Part shown: positions 8,353 to 15,973 of the stretch, piece after piece
How positions within the stretch are numbered: the stretch's first letter is position 1
Layout: every line of letters starts with the position of its first letter
From: an uncultured Bacteroidales bacterium
Lineage (GTDB): Bacteria; Bacteroidota; Bacteroidia; Bacteroidales; UBA932
Assembly: GCA_900316675.1 (NCBI GenBank)
Contig: ONDR01000002.1
Location: 1-64,000 of the forward strand
DNA: 64,000 nt
Direction: 5' to 3'
Notes under the pieces: generated by a model
Told to the model about the DNA's origin: nothing
The model's input: only the letters and a program-made list of their open reading frames with translations
Database searches by the model: none
Made by a program: the position numbers and the translations under genes

Positions 8353-9699
8353 ATGAAACAAAGAGATCAGTTCAGCGGCAACATAACGGTAATAATGGCC
8401 ATGGCCGGTTCTGCCATAGGCTTGGGTAATATTTGGAGATTCCCTTATGTCGCTGGGGAATATGGCGGTGCCGCCTTTATTATAGTTTATCTTCTGGCCT
8501 GCGCATTCATAGCACTGCCTATTTTCTTTGCAGAAACCGTAATCGGACGTCGCGGCGGGGCGGACACCTTCGGCTCTATGAAGAAGCTCGCACCGGGCTC
8601 CGGCTGGCATAGGATAGGCCTTTTGACCATACTTGTCCCTATTATAATTCTTAGCTACTACAGCGTCGTGGGGGGCTGGTCAGTCCATTATCTGATCCGT
8701 TCATTCGGAAGTGGTGCGGACGATGCCGTCGGCCATTTCGGACCTTTCATTTCGTCCGTCAAATTGCCCATTATCGCGCATACGGTATTCATTGCGCTGG
8801 TGGCTATTATTGTGCTTGCCGGCGTTAAGAAGGGAATAGAAAAATTTACCAAAATCACCATGCCGATACTCTTTGTACTGATATTGGCGATAGTGGTTTT
8901 CTCTGTCACTCTGCCGGGCTCCGGAAAGGGTGTGGAGTATCTTGTGAATCCGGACTTCAGTAAGCTGTCTGCGGATGGCATTGCAGCGGCCCTGGGGCAG
9001 GCTTTTTTCTCTTTGTCCCTTGGCGTAGGCACCGTTCTGACTTATGCCTCCTATATGCGTAAGCAGGACGATATCCTCTTCTCCGGCGTGGGTACTGCGG
9101 TGTCTGATTTCTTATTTGCGATGCTTGCGGGCTTTGCCGTTATGCCGGCTGTTTTTGCTGCCGGTATTTCTCCCGAAGCCGGTCCGGGTCTTGTGTTCGA
9201 GACTCTTCCGTACATCTTTGCCAAGATGGGCGGCGGTCTTGTATGGCTTAGCACGGGCCTGTCCCTTGTGTTCTTTGCGACGGTTCTTTTTGCGGCTCTG
9301 ACTTCGGCAATTTCGCTGCTGGAGGTTGGTGTGGCCTATCTTGTAGAGGAGAAGAAGATGCATCGCAGGACGGCGGTTTTCTCTCTTGTCCTGTTTGTTT
9401 GGGTTGTAGGAATTCTGTGCTCGCTGTCCTTCGGCCCGCTTAGCAATGTTACTATATTCGGCGATAGTATTTTTGATACTCTTGACAAGGCTTGCGCGAA
9501 TTGGCTGATGCCTCTTGGCGGCCTTCTTTTCACTCTTTTTGTGGGTTGGAGGATGCCTTCTGCCGATGTCCTGGACGAGTTCTCTAACGGCGGTACCAAG
9601 CCGCTCAACCGCAAGATTTATCCGGCCGTCCGTTTCCTGATCCGTTATCTTGCTCCGGCGGGCATTGTAGCTATTATTCTTTCGGCAATCTTTAACTAG
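8353..9699 (+). CDS. sodium-dependent transporter, NSS/SNF family
   Basis: This is an inner-membrane sodium-coupled symporter of the neurotransmitter:sodium symporter (LeuT/MhsT) family, probably importing an amino acid. Substrate cannot be told from sequence alone. At 448 residues it fits the shorter bacterial subgroup. The hallmark first helix GSAIGLGNIWRFPYVAGEYG is present near residues 17-36, followed by GGAAFIIVYLL and about ten further hydrophobic segments. The helix-6 region is SLSLGVGTVLTYASYM. It stands alone, divergent from fabD and followed by a tRNA gene. The ATG at 8353 is set by the conserved N-terminus. Confidence 0.93.
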   Translation: MKQRDQFSGNITVIMAMAGSAIGLGNIWRFPYVAGEYGGAAFIIVYLLACAFIALPIFFAETVIGRRGGADTFGSMKKLAPGSGWHRIGLLTILVPIIILSYYSVVGGWSVHYLIRSFGSGADDAVGHFGPFISSVKLPIIAHTVFIALVAIIVLAGVKKGIEKFTKITMPILFVLILAIVVFSVTLPGSGKGVEYLVNPDFSKLSADGIAAALGQAFFSLSLGVGTVLTYASYMRKQDDILFSGVGTAVSDFLFAMLAGFAVMPAVFAAGISPEAGPGLVFETLPYIFAKMGGGLVWLSTGLSLVFFATVLFAALTSAISLLEVGVAYLVEEKKMHRRTAVFSLVLFVWVVGILCSLSFGPLSNVTIFGDSIFDTLDKACANWLMPLGGLLFTLFVGWRMPSADVLDEFSNGGTKPLNRKIYPAVRFLIRYLAPAGIVAIILSAIFN

Positions 9700-9737
9700 A
9701 CTTTGTCTTCGCCGGATTGCTTTTTGCCAAGATTTTG

Positions 9738-9745
9738 TATCTTTG
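9738..9745 (+). promoter_or_regulatory. -7 element of tRNA-Arg
   Basis: TATCTTTG, a full match to TAnnTTTG, lies 11 nt before the mature 5' end of the tRNA. No clear TTTG is seen at the expected -33 distance. Confidence 0.6.
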
Positions 9746-9756
9746 CAATCCGATCC

Positions 9757-9828
9757 GCCCCCATAGTTTAATGGATAGAATTTGGGATTCCGGTTCCTAC
9801 GATTGGCGTTCGATTCGCCATGGGGGTA
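9757..9828 (+). tRNA. tRNA-Arg (anticodon CCG)
   Basis: The cloverleaf folds by eye. The acceptor GCCCCCA pairs with TGGGGGT, including a G-T closing pair, with A as discriminator. The D arm is GTTT/GAAT. The anticodon stem TGGGA/TCCTA encloses loop TTCCGGT, giving anticodon CCG (codon CGG). The T stem TGGCG/CGCCA encloses TTCGATT. The 3' CCA is not fully encoded, so it would be added after transcription. Confidence 0.93.
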
Positions 9829-9868
9829 CAATAAAGCCAGCGCAATCTGCGCTGGCTTTATTGTACCC
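9824..9868. terminator. perfect 21-bp hairpin terminator starting in the tRNA 3' end
   Basis: Arms 9824-9844 and 9848-9868 are perfectly complementary with a 3-nt loop. The left arm includes the last five bases of the tRNA. The pattern is symmetric, and the facing gene (stop at 9885) could use it too. There is no long T run after the stem, but the TTTATTGTA arm is AT-rich. Confidence 0.65.
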
Positions 9869-9884
9869 GGTTCCCTCTCATTTC

Positions 9885-10253
9885 TTACTTGAGGAAGACG
9901 AAGAAGACGGCCAGGACCAGGCAGGCGAAGGCTGCGATATGGTTCCACTGAAGGGCCTGTCCCTTAAAGAGGAACAGTATTATAATAGAGAATACTGTTA
10001 GTGAAATAACTTCCTGAATCACTTTAAGTTGCATAAGGTTGAAAGGGCCACCGTTACCCTGGAAACCAATGCGGTTTGCGGGCACCGTAAGACAGTACTC
10101 AAAGAAGGCGATTCCCCATGAAAAAAGAATCACCAAAATAAGAGGCCAGCTGTTGGAAATCTTCATCTCCTGCAGCTTCAAATGACCATACCACGCAAAA
10201 GTCATAAATATATTTGATGCTATCAGCATCAGCACTGTCCACAGTCCGTTCAT
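9885..10253 (-). CDS. DMT-type small membrane protein, DUF486 family
   Basis: A 122-residue inner-membrane protein with four hydrophobic helices; MNGLWTVLMLIASNIFMTFAW starts the first. The phrase WGIAFFEYCLTVPANRIG and the following NLMQLKVIQEVISLTVF are typical of the DUF486 (DMT_6) family, thought to be drug/metabolite-transporter-like; the function of the family is not established. ATG 10253 is chosen because it begins the conserved first helix. A minus-strand TAACTTTG at 10277-10284 is a good -7 element. The gene is divergent from the alarmone operon. Confidence 0.88.
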   Translation of the reverse strand: MNGLWTVLMLIASNIFMTFAWYGHLKLQEMKISNSWPLILVILFSWGIAFFEYCLTVPANRIGFQGNGGPFNLMQLKVIQEVISLTVFSIIILFLFKGQALQWNHIAAFACLVLAVFFVFLK

Positions 10254-10276
10254 ATACGTAAATCTAAAAACGGCTG

Positions 10277-10284
10277 CAAAGTTA
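10277..10284 (-). promoter_or_regulatory. -7 element of the DUF486 gene
   Basis: TAACTTTG on the minus strand matches TAnnTTTG and lies 23 nt upstream of the ATG at 10253. No good -33 match is visible at the standard spacing. Confidence 0.5.
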
Positions 10285-10305
10285 TCACAAAAACACATAA
10301 TACGG

Positions 10306-10336
10306 TTTGAAAAAACGACAAATATTTATATATTTG
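10306..10336 (+). promoter_or_regulatory. consensus promoter of the alarmone/partner-switch operon
   Basis: TTTG at 10306-10309, an exact 19-nt spacer and TATATTTG at 10329-10336 give a full match to the Bacteroidota housekeeping promoter, 21 nt before the first ATG. It is therefore likely that the primary sigma factor drives the operon and that control comes after transcription starts. Confidence 0.85.
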
Positions 10337-10357
10337 AGGAATAATACATTATAACAC

Positions 10358-11422
10358 ATGGCTGACCAAAGGATACTGGACGCTCATTGCAGCTCTATTT
10401 TACAGGAATACAAGGACAACCTTCCTTTATTCCGGGAGGTCTCAGAGCAGGTTTACAATAATTTGAAAAAGACCCTATCTGACGCCGGACTAATACTTGC
10501 GGCTATAGAATGCCGTGTCAAGACAGAAGACTCCTTAGCCGGAAAACTGGAACTGAAGGGCAGTAAATACGCCTCCCTGAAGGACATTACGGACATCATC
10601 GGCCTAAGGGTAATAACCTTCTATACGGACGATGTGGATAAAGTAGCATCGGCGGTAGAAAGGATGTTCACCATTGACTGGGCCAATTCCATAGACAAAA
10701 GAAAAGCCCACGAAATTGACAGCTTCGGCTATCTGTCCCTTCACTATATCTGCTCCATGCCGGACTTCCCGTACAGGTTCGAAATACAGATGAGAACCAT
10801 ACTTCAGCACGCCTGGGCAAATATGAACCACGACACTGGCTACAAGAGCGGGGTAGAGGTTCCGCGCCGCTACTTCAGGAACATGAGCCGCCTTGCCGGA
10901 ATGCTGGAGCTTATAGATGACGAATTCAGCAAGATCCGCTCGGAACTGACAGACTATCGCCGCAAGGTGCAGGCACTTGTCGCCTCAGGCAACCTGGACG
11001 AGGTGGCGCTGGACGGAGACGCCTTCCGCAGCTATCTTAACCTGAAGCCCTTCGCAAACCTTAACAAACGCATTGCATCCGTCAACCAGGCAGAAATACA
11101 GGAGGTGCCGCTGATGCCCTACCTGGCAGTATTCAAAGGCTTGGGATTCAAGACATTGGGTGATGTGGCAAAGCTTATAAAAGGTTATTCGGATGCTGCA
11201 TACCAGCTGGCCTGCTACCAGATTGGCCTAACGGACCTGGATATCATATCCTCTTCGCTTGGACCGCAGGACCTGTGCATAACCTATATACTTAAGACAG
11301 GTGGCGGCAAGGCCGTTATCAAATATATGTTCGACACCCTCAATGGCCCCTCGCCCAGCAATGAGGCAATGGCAGATTTCCTGGCAGAGCAGGCCAAAGA
11401 CCTTCCTTTCATGAATCAATAG
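10358..11422 (+). CDS. synthetase-only RelA/SpoT-domain protein
   Basis: This is predicted to make the alarmone (p)ppGpp from GTP/GDP and ATP in the cytoplasm. The RelA_SpoT catalytic domain spans roughly residues 35-200: RVKTEDS at 53-59, DIIGLRV at 79-85, GYLSLH at 124-129 and EIQMRT at 142-147, followed by LQHAWANMNHD. No N-terminal HD hydrolase domain and no TGS or ACT domain are present, unlike full-length Rel (over 700 residues). The C-terminal 150 residues form a helical extension I do not recognise. It heads a five-gene operon, 2 bp before an HD-domain gene that could supply the missing hydrolase. Residues needed for synthesis look intact. Confidence 0.88.
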   Translation: MADQRILDAHCSSILQEYKDNLPLFREVSEQVYNNLKKTLSDAGLILAAIECRVKTEDSLAGKLELKGSKYASLKDITDIIGLRVITFYTDDVDKVASAVERMFTIDWANSIDKRKAHEIDSFGYLSLHYICSMPDFPYRFEIQMRTILQHAWANMNHDTGYKSGVEVPRRYFRNMSRLAGMLELIDDEFSKIRSELTDYRRKVQALVASGNLDEVALDGDAFRSYLNLKPFANLNKRIASVNQAEIQEVPLMPYLAVFKGLGFKTLGDVAKLIKGYSDAAYQLACYQIGLTDLDIISSSLGPQDLCITYILKTGGGKAVIKYMFDTLNGPSPSNEAMADFLAEQAKDLPFMNQ

Positions 11423-11424
11423 AT

Positions 11425-12006
11425 ATGGCAAACAAACCTTTAGATACAAGCCTGCTTGACAGGGCGATCATATTCGCGGTCAAGGCCCATGCCGGGACGG
11501 AACGTCGCGGAAAGGGTTTTCCGTACATTGTCCATCCCATGGAGGCAATGGAAATAGTAGCCTCTATCACACCGGACCAGGAACTCCTGGCCGCCGCTGC
11601 ACTTCATGATACGGTAGAAGATACAGATGTAACGATAGAGCAGATTAGGGAAGAATTCGGCCCGCGCATCGCCAGCCTGGTAGAGACGGAAAGCGATGTT
11701 GTTCCGGCCGGCGTCAGCGAAGAAGACAGCTGGACCGCACGCAAAAAGGCCGGACTGGATAGGTTGCAACATGCTTCCAGGGACGCCAAGATAGTTGCCA
11801 TGGGAGACAAGCTTTCCAACATGAGGGCCATCGCAAGAGACTATGCAGTCAAGGGCGACGACCTTTGGAACCTGTTCCACCTGAAAGACCCCAAAGCACA
11901 CGCATGGCGCTATCGTGCCCTTGCTGACGCATTGCGCGAGCTGGAAGATACTTTTGCATTTAAAGAATTTGAACAACTTATAAACCAAGTATTTGGCGAT
12001 AAATAA
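11425..12006 (+). CDS. HD-domain (p)ppGpp hydrolase-like protein
   Basis: A 193-residue cytoplasmic protein of the SpoT/MESH1-type HD superfamily, likely removing the 3' pyrophosphate of (p)ppGpp. Metal-binding positions are visible: H22 in KAHAGTERRG, H37 in YIVHPMEA, the HD pair H61-D62 followed by E65-D66 (HDTVEDTDVT), and a late Asp in MGDKLSNM. It is a free-standing hydrolase, sitting directly after a synthetase that lacks one, so the pair looks like a split Rel. Its stop codon shares one base with the next ATG (TAATG), which suggests coupled translation. Confidence 0.87.
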   Translation: MANKPLDTSLLDRAIIFAVKAHAGTERRGKGFPYIVHPMEAMEIVASITPDQELLAAAALHDTVEDTDVTIEQIREEFGPRIASLVETESDVVPAGVSEEDSWTARKKAGLDRLQHASRDAKIVAMGDKLSNMRAIARDYAVKGDDLWNLFHLKDPKAHAWRYRALADALRELEDTFAFKEFEQLINQVFGDK

Positions 12007-12839
12007 TGGAAGCACTTAAGATATCCCTCAACGATTATGTCCTTTCCGGTGGCGGTGCCAACGGAGAGAGCTATGACCACAAGACAGACCCTTCTGTCAT
12101 GCTGAAACTATATTTCCCGGGAAAGATACAGCAGCCGCTGGACGAGATGCTTCTTGCTCGCAAGGTTTATGCTGCCGGTATTCCTACCCCGGAACCAGGA
12201 GAATATGTTGTCACGGAGGATGGCCGTTATGGTATTCGATTCAAGAGGATACTCGGCAAGAAGTCTTATGCCCGTGCAATAGGGGACAATCCTGATAATG
12301 TCCAGCAATATGCGCAGGACTTTGCCCAAATGTGCATAAAGCTGCATCAGGTTCATATCGATACGGCTGAATTCGAAAACGTAAAGGAAAGGTATTACCG
12401 TCTGCTGGAAGAGAATCCCTTCTTTACCAAGGCAGAAAAAGATAAGATTGCAAAATTCATTTCCGACGTTCCGGATGAGGATACTGCCGTTCACGGAGAC
12501 CTGCAGTTTGGAAATGCCATCTTCGTAGGGAATGAAAGATATTTCATAGACTTGGGCGACTTCTGCTATGGCAATCATCTGTTCGATGTGGCCATGGTTT
12601 ACCTATGCAGCTGCATCAGCGACGAGGCCTTTATCCAGGAGGCCTTCCACATGCCGAAGTCGGTATCCCGCAGGTTCTGGGACTATTTTGTCCCGGCTTA
12701 CTTCGGCCCCGGCGTCTCCGTTAAGGAGGCATCGGAGCTGCTGGATCCATATGCCGGCTTAAAGACACTGATTATAGAACGTGATACCAAATGTCCGATG
12801 CCGGAGTTCCGTGCATTGCTGACATCAATCTTAGCATAG
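12006..12839 (+). CDS. APH-fold phosphotransferase (TIGR02172-like)
   Basis: A 277-residue cytoplasmic protein with the aminoglycoside-phosphotransferase/choline-kinase fold. A candidate ATP-binding Lys lies in VMLKLYF (residue 34). The catalytic loop is VHGDLQFGN (HGD at 163-165, Asn at 170) and the metal-binding motif is IDLGDF (182-185). The overall look matches the TIGR02172 putative phosphotransferase family, whose substrate is unknown. Being locked inside an operon with alarmone enzymes and partner-switching proteins argues against drug resistance and for a regulatory or metabolite kinase; that is inference. It overlaps the preceding stop by one base and ends 1 bp before the next gene. 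Confidence 0.8.
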   Translation: MEALKISLNDYVLSGGGANGESYDHKTDPSVMLKLYFPGKIQQPLDEMLLARKVYAAGIPTPEPGEYVVTEDGRYGIRFKRILGKKSYARAIGDNPDNVQQYAQDFAQMCIKLHQVHIDTAEFENVKERYYRLLEENPFFTKAEKDKIAKFISDVPDEDTAVHGDLQFGNAIFVGNERYFIDLGDFCYGNHLFDVAMVYLCSCISDEAFIQEAFHMPKSVSRRFWDYFVPAYFGPGVSVKEASELLDPYAGLKTLIIERDTKCPMPEFRALLTSILA

Positions 12840-12840
12840 T

Positions 12841-15006
12841 ATGTTAGGCAAAAAAGAAAAGGAGCCTTCTGGTAAAATGAGGGTATTTTTCAGGGACAGC
12901 ATCCTGCTCATTATAGTTGCAGCTGTCGCCCTGGAAGGCATATCCTTGTTTCAGTACTACGCTGCCAAGAAGGGACTTCAGAAAGAGGCTTCATTGCGAG
13001 CTAAAAACCAGCTGGAGATATCCAAGCTTAAGATTTGCGATATCATAAACCAGACGGAGACGGCAGTTTTCAACAGCGACTGGATCGCCGAATGGAGCCT
13101 GTCTCATCCTGACAGCATAGCAGCCGTAACAAGAAGGGTAGTGCACGACAACGAGATTATTGTTGGCTCTACTATAGCCGTTAAACCCGGCACCATCAAG
13201 GGCAAGGGACTGTATGCTCCGTACTCGTTCCGCGCTCAGTCGTCAGAGGTGATTAATCAGACTTCGCTTGCCACGGATGAGTACAATTACCCGGAATCGG
13301 AATGGTTCAAGATGCCTCTTAACCTTAATTCCGGTTATTGGTCAGAACCCTATGTCGATGTCGGCGGAGGCGAAATACTGATGACAACCTTCTCTATTCC
13401 GTTGCATAATTCTAAAGAGGAGCCTGTAGCTGTACTGACGGCCGATATTTCACTGGACTGGCTGACATCCATTTTGGACAATTCCAGGGTTTATCCGCAC
13501 TCCCGCAGCTTGATCTACAGCCGTAGCGGCAAGGTCCTTGGTGAAGTTGACGACGATGATGACGATGACAACACTGAAGAGGGGGGCAATTCGTTTTCCC
13601 TGTTCTCCGGCATATCTACAGAAGTAGAGATGGATATCATGGGCCAACATTGGTTCCTGTATATTGCTCCAATAGAGAAGACGGGCTGGTCCATGTTCAT
13701 CTTCATCCCGGAAGAGGATATTTTTGCCGGAATCCGCAAGGTTACCCTTATATCAAGGTTGCTGGGCGTTCTTGGCCTGCTTATGATCATCCTTATACTG
13801 AACATCACTGCCGTAAGGCAGCGTAGGGTTCGGAAACTGGAAGAGAAAAAGGACAAGATGGAAAATGAGCTGCGGATTGGCCATGCCATACAGATGTCCA
13901 TGCTGCCCAAGACCTTCCCTCCTTTCCCGGAGCGCAAGGATATAGATATGTCGGCGTCCATCGTTACGGCAAAAGAGGTCGGCGGAGACATGTATGACTT
14001 CTACATCCGTGACGAGAAACTGTTCTTCTGCATTGGAGACGTGTCCGGCAAGGGTGTTCCCGCATCATTGGTGATGGCCGTGACTAGAAGCCTGTTCCGT
14101 AACGTATCCGCCCATGAGAGCAGTCCTGCCCGTATTGTCATGGACATGAATGACAGTATGGCGGATATCAACGAGAACAATATGTTCGTAACCTTCTTCT
14201 GCGGCGTTCTGGACCTTGCAACCGGCCAGGTTAAATACTGCAATGCAGGACATAATCCTCCGATACTCCTTACTACTAATATAAAACCTCTTGACGTAGA
14301 GCCCAATCTGCCTCTTGGTATTATGACGGGAATGCAGTTCACGGAGCAGGAGTTTGACATGTGCTTCGATGACGCCATGTTCCTTTATACTGACGGACTT
14401 ACAGAGGCAGAAAACAAGAACAAAGAGTTGTTCGGCGAAGAACGGATGATGAAAGCCCTTCGTGGCAGGAATTCCGCCGCCGGAAAGCTTCATGATATGG
14501 AAGATGCGGTTGCCTCTTATGTTGGCTCCGCAGAACAAAGTGATGACCTTACAATGATGTTTATCCATTACACAAACGAAGAAATTGCCGGCAGTAAAAA
14601 ACGCAGGCTTACCCTTCACAACGACATTCAGCAGATAAGTCTGCTGGAGGACTTTGTCAACGGTATCGCCAAGGAAGCCGGCTTCAGTGCCAGCGTAGCG
14701 TCCGGCATTAATCTGGCCCTGGAAGAGGCTGCAACAAATGTAATAATGTATGCCTATCCCAAGGGTATTGACGGCATTTGTACCATTGATGCCGTTATAC
14801 GCCCCGGCTCTGTGGAATTCATTATTTCAGATACCGGCCAGCCGTTTGACCCTACCTCTGTCCCGCCCGCAGATACCACTCTGGGCGTAGAGGAAAGAAA
14901 GATCGGCGGTCTTGGCATCCTGATGGTCCAGACTATCATGGATGAGGTTAAGTATCGCTACGAGGATGGCAAGAATATCCTTTCAATGACAAAAACAATT
15001 AAATAG
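12841..15006 (+). CDS. membrane sensor SpoIIE-type phosphatase with C-terminal HATPase domain
   Basis: A 721-residue inner-membrane protein. A first helix (about 17-36) and a second (about 302-323) enclose a periplasmic Cache-like sensor region containing an unusual acidic run, DDDDDDDNTEE. A coiled linker then leads to a PP2C/SpoIIE phosphatase domain: VGGDMYDFY, IGDVSGKGVPASLVMA, YTDGLTEAENK and SDDLTMMF. The last 130 residues are an RsbW-type HATPase_c domain, with N box EEAATNVIMYAYP and the G boxes ISDTGQPFDP and GGLGILMVQTIMDEV. Carrying phosphatase and kinase domains together, it should set the phosphorylation state of the adjacent STAS protein. The signal sensed outside is unknown. 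Confidence 0.9.
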   Translation: MLGKKEKEPSGKMRVFFRDSILLIIVAAVALEGISLFQYYAAKKGLQKEASLRAKNQLEISKLKICDIINQTETAVFNSDWIAEWSLSHPDSIAAVTRRVVHDNEIIVGSTIAVKPGTIKGKGLYAPYSFRAQSSEVINQTSLATDEYNYPESEWFKMPLNLNSGYWSEPYVDVGGGEILMTTFSIPLHNSKEEPVAVLTADISLDWLTSILDNSRVYPHSRSLIYSRSGKVLGEVDDDDDDDNTEEGGNSFSLFSGISTEVEMDIMGQHWFLYIAPIEKTGWSMFIFIPEEDIFAGIRKVTLISRLLGVLGLLMIILILNITAVRQRRVRKLEEKKDKMENELRIGHAIQMSMLPKTFPPFPERKDIDMSASIVTAKEVGGDMYDFYIRDEKLFFCIGDVSGKGVPASLVMAVTRSLFRNVSAHESSPARIVMDMNDSMADINENNMFVTFFCGVLDLATGQVKYCNAGHNPPILLTTNIKPLDVEPNLPLGIMTGMQFTEQEFDMCFDDAMFLYTDGLTEAENKNKELFGEERMMKALRGRNSAAGKLHDMEDAVASYVGSAEQSDDLTMMFIHYTNEEIAGSKKRRLTLHNDIQQISLLEDFVNGIAKEAGFSASVASGINLALEEAATNVIMYAYPKGIDGICTIDAVIRPGSVEFIISDTGQPFDPTSVPPADTTLGVEERKIGGLGILMVQTIMDEVKYRYEDGKNILSMTKTIK

Positions 15007-15008
15007 AT

Positions 15009-15311
15009 ATGGAAGTTAACATTAACAAACTGAATGGCGTGACCAACGTAGCGTTGATTGGCCGTCTTGACACTCCGGCTTCACTGGAGGTTTCAAAACA
15101 ACTTGAACCGCTTCAGAGTGATGCCGCCGGTACAATTATTCTTGATTGCAAAGACCTGGCTTATATTTCCAGCTCCGGTCTGCGTATTTTCCTTACGCTT
15201 CGTAAGGCGGCAGCGGCTAAAGGCGGAAAAATCATTGTGAAAGACATCAATAACGATATTCGTCAAGTATTTATGATGACAGGCTTCCTGAATCTCTTCG
15301 AGATCCAGTAA
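15009..15311 (+). CDS. STAS-domain anti-sigma factor antagonist
   Basis: A 100-residue single-domain STAS protein of the SpoIIAA/RsbV type. The segment LDCKDLAYISSSGLRIFLTL holds the phosphorylatable serine position (S55/S56, before Gly57) seen in the family signature D.SGL. It ends the five-gene operon 2 bp after the SpoIIE-HATPase gene, its presumed partner. No sigma factor or separate anti-sigma factor is encoded nearby, so its downstream target may be the alarmone enzymes, the APH-fold kinase, or something elsewhere in the genome; that is inference. Confidence 0.9.
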   Translation: MEVNINKLNGVTNVALIGRLDTPASLEVSKQLEPLQSDAAGTIILDCKDLAYISSSGLRIFLTLRKAAAAKGGKIIVKDINNDIRQVFMMTGFLNLFEIQ

Positions 15312-15312
15312 C

Positions 15313-15346
15313 AAAAAACCCTGAGCAAACAGCTCAGGGTTTTTTA
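15313..15346. terminator. bidirectional intrinsic terminator
   Basis: CCCTGAGC and GCTCAGGG pair around AAACA, with an A run before and a T run after. It ends the plus-strand operon and, on the other strand, the tRNA-Ser transcript. Confidence 0.92.
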
Positions 15347-15348
15347 TT

Positions 15349-15436
15349 TGGCGGAGAGTGAGGGATTCGAACCCCCGGAGCCTTTCAGCTCAACAGTTTT
15401 CAAGACTGCCGCCATCGACCACTCGGCCAACTCTCC
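15349..15436 (-). tRNA. tRNA-Ser (anticodon TGA)
   Basis: The acceptor GGAGAGT pairs with ACTCTCC, followed by discriminator G and an encoded CCA. The anticodon loop CTTGAAA between GCAGT and ACTGT gives anticodon TGA (codons UCN). The long variable arm GAGCTGAAAGGCTC is typical of serine tRNAs, and the T loop is TTCGAAT. Length is 88 nt including CCA. Confidence 0.96.
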
Positions 15437-15450
15437 AGTATTAGGGGGTG

Positions 15451-15481
15451 CAAATGTAAGAAGAATTTTAAGAAAAACAAA
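15451..15481 (-). promoter_or_regulatory. consensus promoter of tRNA-Ser
   Basis: On the minus strand, TTTG (15481-15478), a 19-nt spacer and TACATTTG (15458-15451) match the Bacteroidota consensus fully, 14 nt before the tRNA. Confidence 0.85.
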
Positions 15482-15503
15482 CAATCTGCACCTTAATTTG
15501 ATT

Positions 15504-15872
15504 TTAATTCTTGGTTGCCATAATTTTTGTGGCACGGATAGAGGTGAAAACGGATGCCTCTTTAGTGTCAAGTTCGCTTACAAGAGCATTGAGTTTTTCT
15601 TCGAATTTATCTCCGTGGAACATCTTCAGGTAGTTGGAGTCGAAGCTGAACAGTTCCAGTTGCTGGTCTTCGTTAACGGTCTGGTTATATACGCTAATCA
15701 TTGAATCAAGGACGGCAACACGTGCGGATACTGCTTTAATCATCATGCTCTCATGTTCCTTAGTGGACATCGTCTCTTCCTTGGTTGCTTTCTTTGAACC
15801 GGAATATCCGCATCCGGTTACCAGTGCGGCAGCAAATATAATAATGGCGGCGCTGCCTACAATACTTTTCAT
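15504..15872 (-). CDS. small lipoprotein, unknown function
   Basis: A 122-residue protein with a lipoprotein signal peptide ([21 protein letters not shown], lipobox LVTGC). The mature part is helical and charged, with a Lys/Glu-rich tether ([19 protein letters not shown]) followed by [17 protein letters not shown], likely a short coiled coil on the periplasmic side. I recognise no family. It is monocistronic, between tRNA-Ser and the divergent FNT gene. Confidence 0.75.
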   Translation of the reverse strand: MKSIVGSAAIIIFAAALVTGCGYSGSKKATKEETMSTKEHESMMIKAVSARVAVLDSMISVYNQTVNEDQQLELFSFDSNYLKMFHGDKFEEKLNALVSELDTKEASVFTSIRATKIMATKN

Positions 15873-15973
15873 AAAATTTAAATTGCTTTTCTTACTTATT
15901 ATCTAGCAAATTTCGAATTTTTTTTTGATTTTTCCAAATTTTTTCCAATCTTTGATATTTATTGCTCTTGTAT

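Noticed and set aside
9717..10001. Plus-strand open frame over tRNA-Arg
   Set aside because: It only translates the tRNA, its terminator and the antisense of the DUF486 gene.
12006..12839. Aminoglycoside resistance gene
   Set aside because: The fold matches, but the gene is embedded in a signalling operon and the family resemblance is to TIGR02172, not to known resistance enzymes.
15348..15704. Plus-strand open frame with [19 protein letters not shown]
   Set aside because: It is the antisense of tRNA-Ser, a well-known false gene, and overlaps the lipoprotein gene at 15504.
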